NCBI GenBank assembly: GCA_016178785.1
Contig: JACOSO010000020.1
Coordinates: forward strand, 29,073-93,072
Length of the DNA: 64,000 nucleotides
Source of the DNA: Bacteroidota bacterium
GTDB lineage: Bacteria > Bacteroidota > Bacteroidia > Cytophagales > Cyclobacteriaceae
Reading direction: 5' to 3'
Shown here: positions 35,655 to 44,785 of the stretch, piece after piece
Layout: every line of letters starts with the position of its first letter
Position numbering within the stretch: the stretch's first letter is position 1
Notes under the pieces: model-generated
What the model saw: only the letters and a program-made list of their open reading frames with translations
What the model was told of the DNA's origin: nothing
The model's database searches: none
Position numbers and translations under genes: made by a program

Positions 35655-35786
35655 TTATTGGTAGGCGTATTGAATGAATAAGGGCTGAATAATAACGATG
35701 AGAGCAATCAGAATACGCGCAATTTTGAACAGAGAAGGCCTCAGATCAAAACGATACATTTTGATCAAAGTAAAAATCGTCATCAT
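35655..35786 (-). CDS. Doubtful 43-residue membrane microprotein
   Basis: A minus-strand ATG-to-TAA frame of 43 codons with a basic N-terminal half (LIKMYRFDLRPSLFK) and one hydrophobic helix (IARILIALIVIIQPLFI). No clear RBS and no FNR-type box at a suitable distance. Listed because its layout resembles the other microproteins here; it may be chance. Confidence 0.25.
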   Translation of the reverse strand: MMTIFTLIKMYRFDLRPSLFKIARILIALIVIIQPLFIQYAYQ

Positions 35787-35842
35787 GAAACTAATATAAG
35801 GAATGTCGACAGGCTAGTCAGAATGATCTTTAATTTCATCAC

Positions 35843-38239
35843 TTATGGAACGTACACTTTACTCCGAACCGTCTTTTCGGCAGATGCAATATTGTGAATG
35901 CCTTGAAGCAAAGCATCGGGGTTAAATGAAATGGAATCAATTCCGCACTCAACCAGGAAAGAACAAAACTCAGGGTAGTCACTTGGAGCTTGACCACATA
36001 AACCTACTTTCAGTCCATGTTCATGAGCACAAGAGATCAAATACCTGATTTGCCTTTTCACAGCCTCATTATTTTCGTCAAAGAGGTCACTAACGATTGC
36101 CGAATCGCGATCAAGGCCTAATGTGAGCTGCGTGAGATCGTTTGAACCGATCGAAAATCCGTCAAAGATGTTGACGAATTTCTTAGCCAATAATATGTTG
36201 CTTGGTATTTCGGCCATCACGTAAATTTCTAATTCATCCTTGCCACGTTCAAGGCCGTAAGACTTCATTACTTCCTGCACTTTCTTTCCCTCCTCAACGG
36301 TACGACAAAATGGAATCATCACTTTCACATTTTCAAGGCCCATTTCTTCGCGTACCTTTTTTATGGCCAAACACTCAAGCCCAAAACCTTCGCGATACCG
36401 TTCATTATAATACCGGCTTGCTCCGCGAAATCCCAACATTGGATTTTCTTCTTCGGGCTCAAACATTTTTCCTCCAAGCAGCTTCGCATATTCATTGGTT
36501 TTGAAATCACTCATCCTTACAATCACTTCTTTGGGATAGAATGCAGCCGCTACTAATGCGATTGATTCTGAAAGTTTGTCAATAAAAAATTTCTTTTTAT
36601 CTGAATAATGCCTGGTAAGTGCATCGATTTGTTTTTTCTCTGAATTATCGGGCAGCTCATGATATTTCACTAATGCCATAGGGTGAATCTGAAGCGTATT
36701 CGAAATCATAAACTCCATGCGAAGCAGACCTACTCCTTCATTTGGATACGATGCATAAAGCAGAGCTTTTTGCGGATCGGCCAAAATGAACATAGGCCTG
36801 GTAAAAGTAGATGGAATCGATTCAACTGAAGTTTCATCTTCTTTCCATTGTAATTTGCCCTGATAGATTAACCCCTCATCTCCAACGGCACACGAGACAG
36901 TGATCACCTGACCATCGGTGAGTTTTTCGGTAGCCGTCTCTGTACCAACAACGGCAGGTATCCCAAGTTCTCGCGCAACAATTGATGCATGACTTGTTCG
37001 TCCTCCTTTATTGGTAACGATGCAAACTGCCTTCTTCAACAATGCATTCCAATCAGGATTTGTAATGTCAGCAACTATAATATCGCCCTTCTTAACTTTA
37101 ACGCTGTCGGCCAGACTTTTTACAATGGAAACCTTTCCACTGACGATGCCATAACCAACTGCTTTACCTTTGAGTAGTGGAATTTCGTCTGTTTCCAATT
37201 CATACTCCTTGATCACCAATTTTTTCTCCTTGGCATGAATTGTTTCAGGTCTTGCCTGGACAATGAATAATTGGCTACTTTCACCGTCTTTGGCCCATTC
37301 AATATCCATTGGCAGTTTGTAATGCTGCTCAATATCATAACACCAGCGGCCAAGTAGATTTACTTCGGCATCGCTGAGAACAAATTGATCCCTTTGCGCA
37401 GGGCTGGTTATTTGCCAGACAGTGTTCTTTTCTTCATCTTTTCCATAAATCAACATTTGCTGCTTTGTGCCGAGTGTGCGATAAACAATTGCATTTTCTC
37501 TTTCCGCTTTGATGGAAGACTTAAGCAAATAAAACTCATCCGTGTTTACTGCGCCTTGCACTACGCTTTCGCCAAGGCCCCATGCCCCAGTAATGTAGAC
37601 TATGTTCTGATTTCCGGTTTCAGGCTCGATGGTAAATGCCACTCCCGCGCTGCCTTTATCCGATCTTACCATTAATTGTACCCCTACCGATAGTGCCACT
37701 TGCAGGTCATCAAACTTGTTATCGATGCGATACTTAATCGCACGGTCATTGAAAAGTGAAGCGTAACATTTTTTTACAGCTAATAAAACTTCATTGGCAG
37801 GTACATTTAAAAAAGAATCGTGCTGGCCTGCAAAGCTGGCTGATGGCGAGTCTTCAGCAGTGGCGCTACTGCGAACTGCAACAGTTGTGTTCGAACCATA
37901 CTTCTTACTGAGAGCGGCATGATGATCCTTGATTAAAGTTTTCAATGACTCGGGGAAATCACTTTTCATTACGAGCTCCCGACAGGCACTTCCAATTGAT
38001 GAAAGATTATCGAGCGTTGCTCTATCTAACTGGCCCAGCGTTTTTTTTAATTGAGGAAGCAATTCATTAAAAGCCAGAAAATCATAATAGGCTTTTACAC
38101 TGATAGCAAAACCCTTAGGCACTCGAATATCCAAGCCGGAAAGATTTCGGATCATCTCCCCGAGCGAAGCATTTTTTCCGCCTACGATATCGACTTCTTT
38201 CATCGATAATTTTTCAAAGGGAAGAATGTAGTTTTTCAT
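35843..38239 (-). CDS. ppsA: Phosphoenolpyruvate synthase
   Basis: A 798-residue PEP synthase of normal length. It has an N-terminal ATP-grasp-like domain (VGGKNASLGEMI near residue 18, VRSSATAEDSPSASFAGQ near 125), the phosphohistidine swivelling domain GGRTSHASIVARELGIPAVVG (near 413) and a PEP/pyruvate barrel ending CGQAPSDYPEF (near 755) with the catalytic cysteine. It converts pyruvate plus ATP to PEP, AMP and phosphate, supporting gluconeogenesis. The AMP formed could feed the AMP/thymidine phosphorylase at 11 kb; that link is inference. It follows a USP and an SDR gene on the same strand. Confidence 0.95.
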   Translation of the reverse strand: MKNYILPFEKLSMKEVDIVGGKNASLGEMIRNLSGLDIRVPKGFAISVKAYYDFLAFNELLPQLKKTLGQLDRATLDNLSSIGSACRELVMKSDFPESLKTLIKDHHAALSKKYGSNTTVAVRSSATAEDSPSASFAGQHDSFLNVPANEVLLAVKKCYASLFNDRAIKYRIDNKFDDLQVALSVGVQLMVRSDKGSAGVAFTIEPETGNQNIVYITGAWGLGESVVQGAVNTDEFYLLKSSIKAERENAIVYRTLGTKQQMLIYGKDEEKNTVWQITSPAQRDQFVLSDAEVNLLGRWCYDIEQHYKLPMDIEWAKDGESSQLFIVQARPETIHAKEKKLVIKEYELETDEIPLLKGKAVGYGIVSGKVSIVKSLADSVKVKKGDIIVADITNPDWNALLKKAVCIVTNKGGRTSHASIVARELGIPAVVGTETATEKLTDGQVITVSCAVGDEGLIYQGKLQWKEDETSVESIPSTFTRPMFILADPQKALLYASYPNEGVGLLRMEFMISNTLQIHPMALVKYHELPDNSEKKQIDALTRHYSDKKKFFIDKLSESIALVAAAFYPKEVIVRMSDFKTNEYAKLLGGKMFEPEEENPMLGFRGASRYYNERYREGFGLECLAIKKVREEMGLENVKVMIPFCRTVEEGKKVQEVMKSYGLERGKDELEIYVMAEIPSNILLAKKFVNIFDGFSIGSNDLTQLTLGLDRDSAIVSDLFDENNEAVKRQIRYLISCAHEHGLKVGLCGQAPSDYPEFCSFLVECGIDSISFNPDALLQGIHNIASAEKTVRSKVYVP

Positions 38240-38290
38240 AGTCCATTTGATTTTGTGAAACTTCTAGTTCGAACACATGGAATAGCATGT

Positions 38291-39100
38291 TTACTTATGC
38301 AGAATAATGTATGGACGTTTGGCGTTAAGCAGCAATTCCTTAACTACACTCTTGTGCCAGAGGCGTTCCAAAATATTCTGATGATTAACAGATAAGACCA
38401 AAAGGTTATTTTCTGACCAAAGGCCGATATAATGGTCAAGACATTCAGCCACATTTTTATAAGCAATACTGTCAAAGCTGATTTTTATACCTGACTTCCA
38501 TTCATTGGCAACTTTGTTTTGGATAGAATTTAGTTTGAGCTCTTCACTCGTGGAGGAATTTGGTAAGATTGAGACAAATTGCACTTCAGCACCAAACCAA
38601 TTGGCAAGCCAATATAATTGCGCAAGCGGAGGTTGGGATTCATGCGAATAATCATAGGCATAGGTTAGCCTTTTGATTTTCTCGTAGTTGAAATTTTCGG
38701 GAACGATGAGCAAAGGCGCGAGAGAGTTCTGGATGACTTTAATCAAATCAACTCCGGCAAAATTTTGAAATTCTTTTTTGTCCTGAGGTGCACCCAGAAT
38801 GGTGAGGTCGTAGCGATCGGTTTTCGAACTCAATTTTTTCGCAATATTCCCCGAAAGAATTTCCTCTTCAACTCCGCAAGAAATAGTGTAATCGCCTTTT
38901 AAAAGATCATGCATTTCGCCCAACATTTCAATGGCGTCTCCTTTATCTTCCGCTCCACCTCCGGCAGGCACCGCGATTTTCCCTTCATGTGTTGCTATCA
39001 AAATTACTTTCGACTTTGTATCTCTTGCCAATTGTGCTGCATATCTTGAGACACGATCAGATGAAATTGAGAAATCGACTGGGCATAATATTGTTTTCAT
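38291..39100 (-). CDS. Universal stress protein, tandem, diverged
   Basis: A 269-residue two-domain USP. The first domain opens KTILCPVDFSISSDRV and contains LTILGAPQDKKEF, where the usual G-x-x-G nucleotide loop is replaced, so ATP binding there is doubtful. The second domain is further diverged and ends PYIILHK. It is closest in style to the USPs at 40.5 and 41.3 kb (ending LFLFHL and VLIFWH) rather than the WTY-ending group. It sits 51 bp before ppsA and 27 bp after the SDR gene on the minus strand. Confidence 0.85.
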   Translation of the reverse strand: MKTILCPVDFSISSDRVSRYAAQLARDTKSKVILIATHEGKIAVPAGGGAEDKGDAIEMLGEMHDLLKGDYTISCGVEEEILSGNIAKKLSSKTDRYDLTILGAPQDKKEFQNFAGVDLIKVIQNSLAPLLIVPENFNYEKIKRLTYAYDYSHESQPPLAQLYWLANWFGAEVQFVSILPNSSTSEELKLNSIQNKVANEWKSGIKISFDSIAYKNVAECLDHYIGLWSENNLLVLSVNHQNILERLWHKSVVKELLLNAKRPYIILHK

Positions 39101-39127
39101 ATTCTAATAATTTTTAATTGTCAATTT

Positions 39128-39883
39128 TTAAGCCGCAATCCATCCGCCATCAACAGCAAGTGCATGACCAGTGACAAACGATGCTCCTTCCGAACAAAGC
39201 CACACCACTGCAGCAGCTACCTCTTCGGGTCGGCCCATTCTACCCACCGGCTCCATTGACTCATATTGTTTTTCAACCACTTTGTCTTTTCCCGTTATTC
39301 TATCAATCATTGCTGTTTTGATTACACCCGGGCAAACGGCATTGACGCGAATATTTTGTTTCGCATTTTCGAGTGCTGCTGTTTTTGTAAGGCCTATCAC
39401 GGCATGCTTACTTGCTACATACGCTGGTAAACCTTGAAAACCGACCAGGCCGGCAATCGATGCGCAATTGACTATAACACCGCTGCCTCTTTTCAACATG
39501 TGTGGAATCTCATGACGCATGCACAGCCATATTCCTTTCAAATTAACAGCAAGAGTTTTGTCCCAATTTGTTTCCGTGCATTCTTGCGTATTCGCCATCG
39601 TCCCTTCAATGCCGGCATTGTTGAATGCAAAATCCAAACTTCCAAAATGAGAGATTGCTTTATCGATCATTGCAGCGACTTCGTTTCCTTTAGATACATC
39701 GCACTTGATGAATATTCCTTCGGAGCCTGCGTCTTTTATCGCCTTGAGTGTATCGGGATCTTCCAACACATCAGCGACTATAACTTTGGCGCCACGTTGA
39801 GCAAATGCTATTGCCGTAGCGCGGCCAATCCCGAAACTTCCTCCGGTGATAAGTGCTACTTTATTTTCAAAATTCTTTTCCAT
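39128..39883 (-). CDS. Short-chain dehydrogenase/reductase
   Basis: A 251-residue classical SDR. The cofactor motif is TGGSFGIGRATA (about residues 13-24), then NNAG (near 88), catalytic serine in NCASIAG (near 140) and Y-x-x-x-K as YVASKHA (near 155). The DVLEDP acidic residue after the second strand suggests NAD rather than NADP. Substrate unknown. It lies 6 bases after the gene at 39890-40342 and upstream of a USP and ppsA. Confidence 0.9.
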   Translation of the reverse strand: MEKNFENKVALITGGSFGIGRATAIAFAQRGAKVIVADVLEDPDTLKAIKDAGSEGIFIKCDVSKGNEVAAMIDKAISHFGSLDFAFNNAGIEGTMANTQECTETNWDKTLAVNLKGIWLCMRHEIPHMLKRGSGVIVNCASIAGLVGFQGLPAYVASKHAVIGLTKTAALENAKQNIRVNAVCPGVIKTAMIDRITGKDKVVEKQYESMEPVGRMGRPEEVAAAVVWLCSEGASFVTGHALAVDGGWIAA

Positions 39884-39889
39884 GCCGGG

Positions 39890-40342
39890 TTAGAGTTTGA
39901 TTTGCAAAGTTCTTTTTAAAGTATTGATCACATTTTGTTTTAGCTGATTGAAATTTTTAGAATTATAGCTTCCTGAAATTTCACCACTAATCAGGTTGTT
40001 GTAATCTGAAATCCTTCGGAAGTCAGCCCGGTCTGTGCCGGTTCCGGCCAACATCAATGCGCATTCATCGTTTAAATAACCTTTCAGGTTTTCGTTTATT
40101 TGACGCAGAAAATGATTGAACCTTTCTTTCTTTACAAAAGACTTGTCCTTCTCGAAATTTTTCAGCGAGAAACCAAATGAATTCCCCCGGCTTGATTTTG
40201 AGTATTCGAAGTCATCTACATTGCTCATTGGAAAAACACCGTCCTTGATTTCTTCGGTCAACGCATCGTGAATCTTTAATAGCGATGCTGTCTTCTGACT
40301 CAAAGACAAAATGTAATAGTCGATTTTCTGGTCGGTTTTCAT
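39890..40342 (-). CDS. Short baeRF-like (bacterial release-factor-1-like) protein
   Basis: A 150-residue protein. Its start (IDYYILSLSQKTASLLKI) and middle (ERFNHFLRQINENLKGYL then LMLAGTGTDRADFRRISDY) resemble the N and central domains of the bacterial archaeo-eukaryotic release factor (baeRF) group, which in full length is about 350 residues. The copy here is much shorter, with a compressed join around residues 35-60. baeRF proteins are proposed, not proven, to act on stalled ribosomes. Assigned from pattern memory, so moderate. First gene of the SDR-USP-ppsA run. Confidence 0.5.
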   Translation of the reverse strand: MKTDQKIDYYILSLSQKTASLLKIHDALTEEIKDGVFPMSNVDDFEYSKSSRGNSFGFSLKNFEKDKSFVKKERFNHFLRQINENLKGYLNDECALMLAGTGTDRADFRRISDYNNLISGEISGSYNSKNFNQLKQNVINTLKRTLQIKL

Positions 40343-40420
40343 AAAATTGATTTCTTAATTCACTTGACGAAAGTAGCCTGGGGGCTAATCAGTCACGATG
40401 ACAATGTTCGTTTGCTGAGG

Positions 40421-40463
40421 TGATTTTCGTCAGTTTATTAATTAAACCTACTCCTCAATTTTG
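40421..40463 (+). promoter_or_regulatory. USP-pair promoter with FNR-type box
   Basis: TGATTTTCGTCA (40421-40432) is an exact box. CAATTTTG (40456-40463) ends 36.5 bp from its centre and matches TAnnTTTG at five of six fixed bases. The box lies in the region shared with the divergent minus-strand operon, on which side I see no suitable -7 element. Confidence 0.7.
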
Positions 40464-40480
40464 GATACGAGTTTAATTCG

Positions 40481-41296
40481 ATGAAAAGGATATTATGCCC
40501 GGTAGATTTTTCTGAGACTGCATACAAAGCCGCAGGCACGGCAGCTAAGCTCGCTCAAAAATGTGAAGCACAACTTAACCTACTTAACGTACAATCTAAC
40601 TTCGAAACTACTCCCGCTGAATTGATGTGGGGAAAGAAAAGGAAAGTTGAGGCCGTAGCCAATCAGTTAGAGGAACTGAGCAGCGAGATTAGCCTGGCCT
40701 ATAAAATATCATGTTATGGAAATGTTCAGTCATCAGATCTGCCTTTATCCAAAATAATTTCAGTTGTTGGAAGTGACTATGATTTGGTAGTGATGGGCAC
40801 GAATGGCTCAGATCAAGTTTATGATTTCCTCTTTGGCACTAATTCTTATAGGGTGGCTAAAGAATCTTCAGTTCCTGTTCTTCTTTTACCCCCGGATTAT
40901 GAATTTGAGGATTTTTCAAACATCGTATTTGCAGCTGATTACTTTCATGAAGTGACAACACCTCCAGAGCAGCTTATTAAATGGGCTGGCCTCTTAAGCG
41001 CCCGAATTACTTTTTTACAGATTATGACAACAGAATACCGGCATCAACAAGAACAGAAACTGATTCATATTCAGCTAAGCATGAAGCAATTTCTCGCTGA
41101 TTTGTATCATGATTTTAAGACGATCTATGCCGATCAACCAATCGAAGGGATAATGGATTATATCAAAGAAAATGACTGCGATGTGTTGGCTTTAAATTTC
41201 AGGCACCATTCAATGATTGAAAAACTGTTTCATAAAAACGTATTGAAAAATTTGTGTGCCATTACCCCATGTCCTTTATTTCTTTTTCACCTATAA
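40481..41296 (+). CDS. Universal stress protein, tandem
   Basis: A 271-residue two-domain USP. The first domain opens KRILCPVDFSETAYKA and has LVVMGTNGSDQVYDFLFGTNSYRVA, a fair USP nucleotide-loop match. The second domain (from about residue 145) ends CPLFLFHL. It starts from an FNR-type promoter and its stop is 1 base before the next USP's ATG. Confidence 0.92.
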   Translation: MKRILCPVDFSETAYKAAGTAAKLAQKCEAQLNLLNVQSNFETTPAELMWGKKRKVEAVANQLEELSSEISLAYKISCYGNVQSSDLPLSKIISVVGSDYDLVVMGTNGSDQVYDFLFGTNSYRVAKESSVPVLLLPPDYEFEDFSNIVFAADYFHEVTTPPEQLIKWAGLLSARITFLQIMTTEYRHQQEQKLIHIQLSMKQFLADLYHDFKTIYADQPIEGIMDYIKENDCDVLALNFRHHSMIEKLFHKNVLKNLCAITPCPLFLFHL

Positions 41297-41297
41297 A

Positions 41298-42131
41298 ATG
41301 AATCAGAAGCCCATAAAAACGATACTTTGCCCAACTGATTTCTCAGAAGCATCTGAATTTGGTCTCGACTATGCCGCGCATGTGGCCAAGCTATTCTTCG
41401 CAGATATAAGATTAGTTTACGTTCGCACCTCCATTTGGCCAGAAGCAATTCAACTATCTCAAAACGCGCAAGAGAGTGAGGAAGATATTTCAGACCGACT
41501 TTCAACATTTTGCCGGGAAACAGCGGAAGAGTTTGGAGTCAATTGCGCGTATCAAACCTTAACTACAACCAATACCGTTGAAGAGGCCATCGCTGAACAA
41601 GCTAAGGAATGCGATATGATTGTGATGGGTACGAATGGCGCTAACGACAATTACCAATACCTCTTTGGCAATAACACCTTTCATGTCATTCAAAAAACGA
41701 AGTGTCCGGTACTGGTTATACCTACCGGATATTTATTCAAATCCATTCATACTTTGGTTTACGCGCATCACCCCGACACCAATCCTATTTTCCTCATCGA
41801 TCAGCTCAAGACAATTATCGAACCATTGAATGTTGCTGTCAAGGTTGTTCACGTCTCGGAAGAAAGTCCCTCCACAACTACAAAGCACAGACTAGAAATA
41901 TTGCGAGAAGCGGTTATGGCGAGAAAGCTGAAGGGAAAAGAATGGAGTTTTGATTCCCTGTATTCACAAGATGTAGCTTGGGCACTTGATCACTACATGA
42001 AAAATCATAATGGAGATATTTTGGCGTTGTCATTTCACCATCGACAACTCTTGGAAAAACTTTTTACTCAGGACGTGGTAAAGCAGATGACGATGATAGC
42101 CGAATATCCGGTTCTCATTTTCTGGCACTAG
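41298..42131 (+). CDS. Universal stress protein, tandem
   Basis: A 277-residue USP, paralogue of its upstream neighbour. It opens KTILCPTDFSEASEFG and has IVMGTNGANDNYQYLFGNNTFHVI as nucleotide loop; the second domain ends PVLIFWH. I place the start at ATG 41298, 1 base after the upstream stop; the longer frame from 41256 would overlap that gene's end. Probable tandem duplication. Confidence 0.92.
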   Translation: MNQKPIKTILCPTDFSEASEFGLDYAAHVAKLFFADIRLVYVRTSIWPEAIQLSQNAQESEEDISDRLSTFCRETAEEFGVNCAYQTLTTTNTVEEAIAEQAKECDMIVMGTNGANDNYQYLFGNNTFHVIQKTKCPVLVIPTGYLFKSIHTLVYAHHPDTNPIFLIDQLKTIIEPLNVAVKVVHVSEESPSTTTKHRLEILREAVMARKLKGKEWSFDSLYSQDVAWALDHYMKNHNGDILALSFHHRQLLEKLFTQDVVKQMTMIAEYPVLIFWH

Positions 42132-42145
42132 GCTTTCAATCTGAG

Positions 42146-43132
42146 CTATTTCTTTTGTTTGGATTTTCCCAACTTTTCTTGCTTTCGAAAGTAACCTCGG
42201 AAAAGGAAGTTGTGCTTCAAAGCTTCCATGTTTTCATTAAACCGTTGCGTGCCCTGCTCTACGTTGAAGATACTTACCCGAAGTTTTCTTTCAAGAGCAG
42301 TGTCGGCTACTAAAACACCCGCTGGTCCTTTTCCGTATTTAACTTGCTTCAAAATATCGTTGAGATTGCCACTCATTTGCACCGACCGATTTGAAACTTC
42401 CTCGATATTGCTTACAGCAGTTTTTAGTTTCTTAGCTAACATGCTATCGCTCAAAACTGCACCTGCCAGTCCTTTGCCTTGTTGTACATTTTTTAAAAGG
42501 TCTGATGCCTGATCAGCTGTTTCGGCCACCTTATATCCGGCATGTTTTAAATTCTTTCCTGCCTCTTTAATATCATGCATAACCATGGTGTCAGAAAGAA
42601 GCTTCCACAAACCGTTACTGTTGTTGATGCGTTGAGTTATCTTTTTCAAGTCGTTGCTGATGGCTGCCATGTTTTCGTTTGTGGTGTTGAGTGTGCGCAG
42701 CATTTCATCTCCTTCAATGGGTCTTAGCGAAGCGAGTACGTCTCCTTCTTGCACAGGTGGCGAAGGTTCGCTCATGGAATTAATGTTGATCAATTTGTTG
42801 CCCATCAGTCCGTCTGTGCCCACGGAAGTGACCGCATTTTTCTTAACAAATTTTCTTACTCCCTTTTCAAGAATCATGGTCACGCGAACCAAAGTATCAC
42901 TCATGATTTCAATTTTTTCTACTGTTCCCACATCGATGCCTGAGAAGCGAACATTGTTCCCGATCATCAACCCATTTACATTTCTGAAGTTAGCGCTGAC
43001 GCGAAATGAAGAGCCGAATAAATTCCGGTTGCGACCGATCATATATAGTGAAAAAATCAAAAATACGAGGCCCGCTAAAACGAAGACTCCCAGTTTTGTA
43101 TTATCTCCTGTATTGTTTTTCATATCATTCAA
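42146..43132 (-). CDS. mlaD: MlaD-like MCE-domain lipid transport protein
   Basis: A 328-residue protein. N-terminal anchor helix LGVFVLAGLVFLIFSLYMIG (about residues 14-33), then one MCE domain (about 40-120) with FRNVNGLMIGNNVRFSGIDVGTVEKI and a TDGLMGNKLININ strand, then a long helical region. It forms a periplasmic ring that shuttles phospholipids between membranes. Overlaps the ATPase gene by 8 bases. Longer than E. coli MlaD (183) because of the C-terminal helices, common in Bacteroidota. Confidence 0.88.
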   Translation of the reverse strand: MNDMKNNTGDNTKLGVFVLAGLVFLIFSLYMIGRNRNLFGSSFRVSANFRNVNGLMIGNNVRFSGIDVGTVEKIEIMSDTLVRVTMILEKGVRKFVKKNAVTSVGTDGLMGNKLININSMSEPSPPVQEGDVLASLRPIEGDEMLRTLNTTNENMAAISNDLKKITQRINNSNGLWKLLSDTMVMHDIKEAGKNLKHAGYKVAETADQASDLLKNVQQGKGLAGAVLSDSMLAKKLKTAVSNIEEVSNRSVQMSGNLNDILKQVKYGKGPAGVLVADTALERKLRVSIFNVEQGTQRFNENMEALKHNFLFRGYFRKQEKLGKSKQKK

Positions 43133-43862
43133 AAAATTCCCTGACCTTTTCGTCTTTTGAATCTTTCAAGTTGTCGAATACGCCTTGGGCATAACATTTT
43201 CCATCAATCAACATTATAATCCGGTTAGAAACAATGTCAATACAATTCATGTCATGCGAAATGATGATGGAAGACGTTTCATATTTTTTCTGCACTTCAA
43301 GGATCAGGTTGCTGATCTCGCGGGCAGTTATCGGATCCAGGCCGGTAGTCGGTTCATCGTAAAGAATAATTTCCGGTTTTAAAATAAGTGTTCTTGCCAG
43401 GGCGATTCGTTTTCTCATGCCGCCCGATAATTCAACCGGCATCATATCAATGGTATGTTCGAGTCCTACGTTGGCCAGTGTTTCACGAATCAGCTCTTCG
43501 GTGTTGCTTTCAGATTGTTTTTTTATTTCATGTCTTCGCAAAGGAAATTCAAGGTTTTCCCTGATTGTCATCGAATCATATAAAGCATTGCTTTGAAAAA
43601 GAAATCCGATTCGCTGCCGTACAATGTCCCATTCTCTTGGGTCAAACTCACCAATGTCTCTTCCAAACAAATGAATAGATCCTTCTTCAGGTAAATACAA
43701 TCCGATAATGCATTTGATCAGCACTGATTTCCCGGAACCTGATTTTCCAAGTACCGCCAGATTTTCTCCTTTAAATAAATCCATTTCAAAATTTTGAAGC
43801 ACGTGATTGCTGCCAAATGACTTATTCAAATTCCTGATTTCAATAACTGTCTCCCTATCCAT
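43125..43862 (-). CDS. mlaF: MlaF-like ABC ATPase
   Basis: A 245-residue ABC ATPase. Walker A GKSGSGKSVLIK (near residue 38), Q-loop FLFQSNALYDSMT (near 92), signature ELSGGMRKRIALAR (near 144), Walker B IILYDEPTTGLDP (near 163) and H-loop ISHD (near 198). The QSNALYDSMTIRENL and LSGGM-(R/K)-KR patterns are typical of the Mla/Ttg2A lineage. It lies between the permease and MCE genes of a complete mlaEFD set. Confidence 0.92.
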   Translation of the reverse strand: MDRETVIEIRNLNKSFGSNHVLQNFEMDLFKGENLAVLGKSGSGKSVLIKCIIGLYLPEEGSIHLFGRDIGEFDPREWDIVRQRIGFLFQSNALYDSMTIRENLEFPLRRHEIKKQSESNTEELIRETLANVGLEHTIDMMPVELSGGMRKRIALARTLILKPEIILYDEPTTGLDPITAREISNLILEVQKKYETSSIIISHDMNCIDIVSNRIIMLIDGKCYAQGVFDNLKDSKDEKVREFFE

Positions 43863-43863
43863 T

Positions 43864-44643
43864 TTATGTCAGGCCTAATAAGTCTGCAATTTGTACCGCG
43901 ATCAGATCTATTATAAACACCATCAGTGACGCGACCACTACGGCTGAATTTGCTGATCGCCCAACACCCTCAGTTCCCTTACTCGAATAGTATCCTTTAA
44001 AACATCCCACTACTCCAATGGCAAAACCAAAGAAAAAAGTCTTTATAACCGCAGGAACTAAATCACTGTAGCTAAGCGCATCAAAGACCTGAGTCCAATA
44101 CAAGTGCCAGCTAATATGACCGCGAATGTTTACTCCCAGGTATCCGCCATAGAGAGAAATAGCATTTGATAAATTGGCTAATATTGGAAGCATCAAGGTG
44201 GTGGCAAGTACACGAGTCACGATTAAATATTTAAAAGGATTCGTGCCTGACACTTCCATTGCATCGATTTGTTCAGTCACGCGCATCGAGCCCAGTTCTG
44301 CTCCCATGCCCGAACCAATTTTCCCTGCACAGATAAGAGCTGTGATTACCGGTGATATTTCCCTAACCAACGATACAGCTACCATCAAGGGCAACATTGA
44401 CTCTGCACCAAACTTGACCAGTGTTGGGCGAGATTGAATGGTGAGTACTAAACCCATAATGAAAGCTGTTATGCCAACCAGTGGCAATGATTTGTAACCT
44501 ACCCAATAGCATTGCCTGATTAGTTCGGCAAACTCGTAACGGGGCGTAAATCCTTCACGGAAAAAACGACCGATAAAACTTGAAATGCCGCCCACCTCTT
44601 CAAGAAACTCCTTGACATTTATCCAGTTTTTCATTTGATACAA
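43864..44643 (-). CDS. mlaE: MlaE-like ABC permease
   Basis: A 259-residue permease with about five membrane helices and the family patterns IRQCYWVGYKSLPLVGI, EISPVITALICAGKIGSGMGAELGSMRVTEQIDAMEV (broken here into its halves near residues 95 and 112) and FFFGFAIGVVGCFKGYYS. First gene of mlaEFD. FNR-type boxes lie just upstream, so outer-membrane lipid upkeep seems to be tied to the stress response. Confidence 0.92.
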   Translation of the reverse strand: MYQMKNWINVKEFLEEVGGISSFIGRFFREGFTPRYEFAELIRQCYWVGYKSLPLVGITAFIMGLVLTIQSRPTLVKFGAESMLPLMVAVSLVREISPVITALICAGKIGSGMGAELGSMRVTEQIDAMEVSGTNPFKYLIVTRVLATTLMLPILANLSNAISLYGGYLGVNIRGHISWHLYWTQVFDALSYSDLVPAVIKTFFFGFAIGVVGCFKGYYSSKGTEGVGRSANSAVVVASLMVFIIDLIAVQIADLLGLT

Positions 44644-44659
44644 TTGATATGAGCGGTGC

Positions 44660-44716
44660 TGATTTTGATCAGCTAAACTTAAACATCCTGCGGAAAATCA
44701 ATCATGACTTTTATCA
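44660..44716 (-). promoter_or_regulatory. mlaEFD promoter with two FNR-type boxes
   Basis: TGACTTTTATCA (44705-44716) stands 36.5 bp from the end of TAAGTTTA on the minus strand (44674-44681), the class II arrangement. A second exact box, TGATTTTGATCA (44660-44671), has its centre 45 bp further downstream and overlaps the predicted transcription start, the same layout as at mgtA. Confidence 0.72.
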
Positions 44717-44785
44717 GGGTTTGGCATGAGGAAACTCGCGATAAATTCCGTTCCGATCATATTACTTGGATGAAAAATCGAGGCT

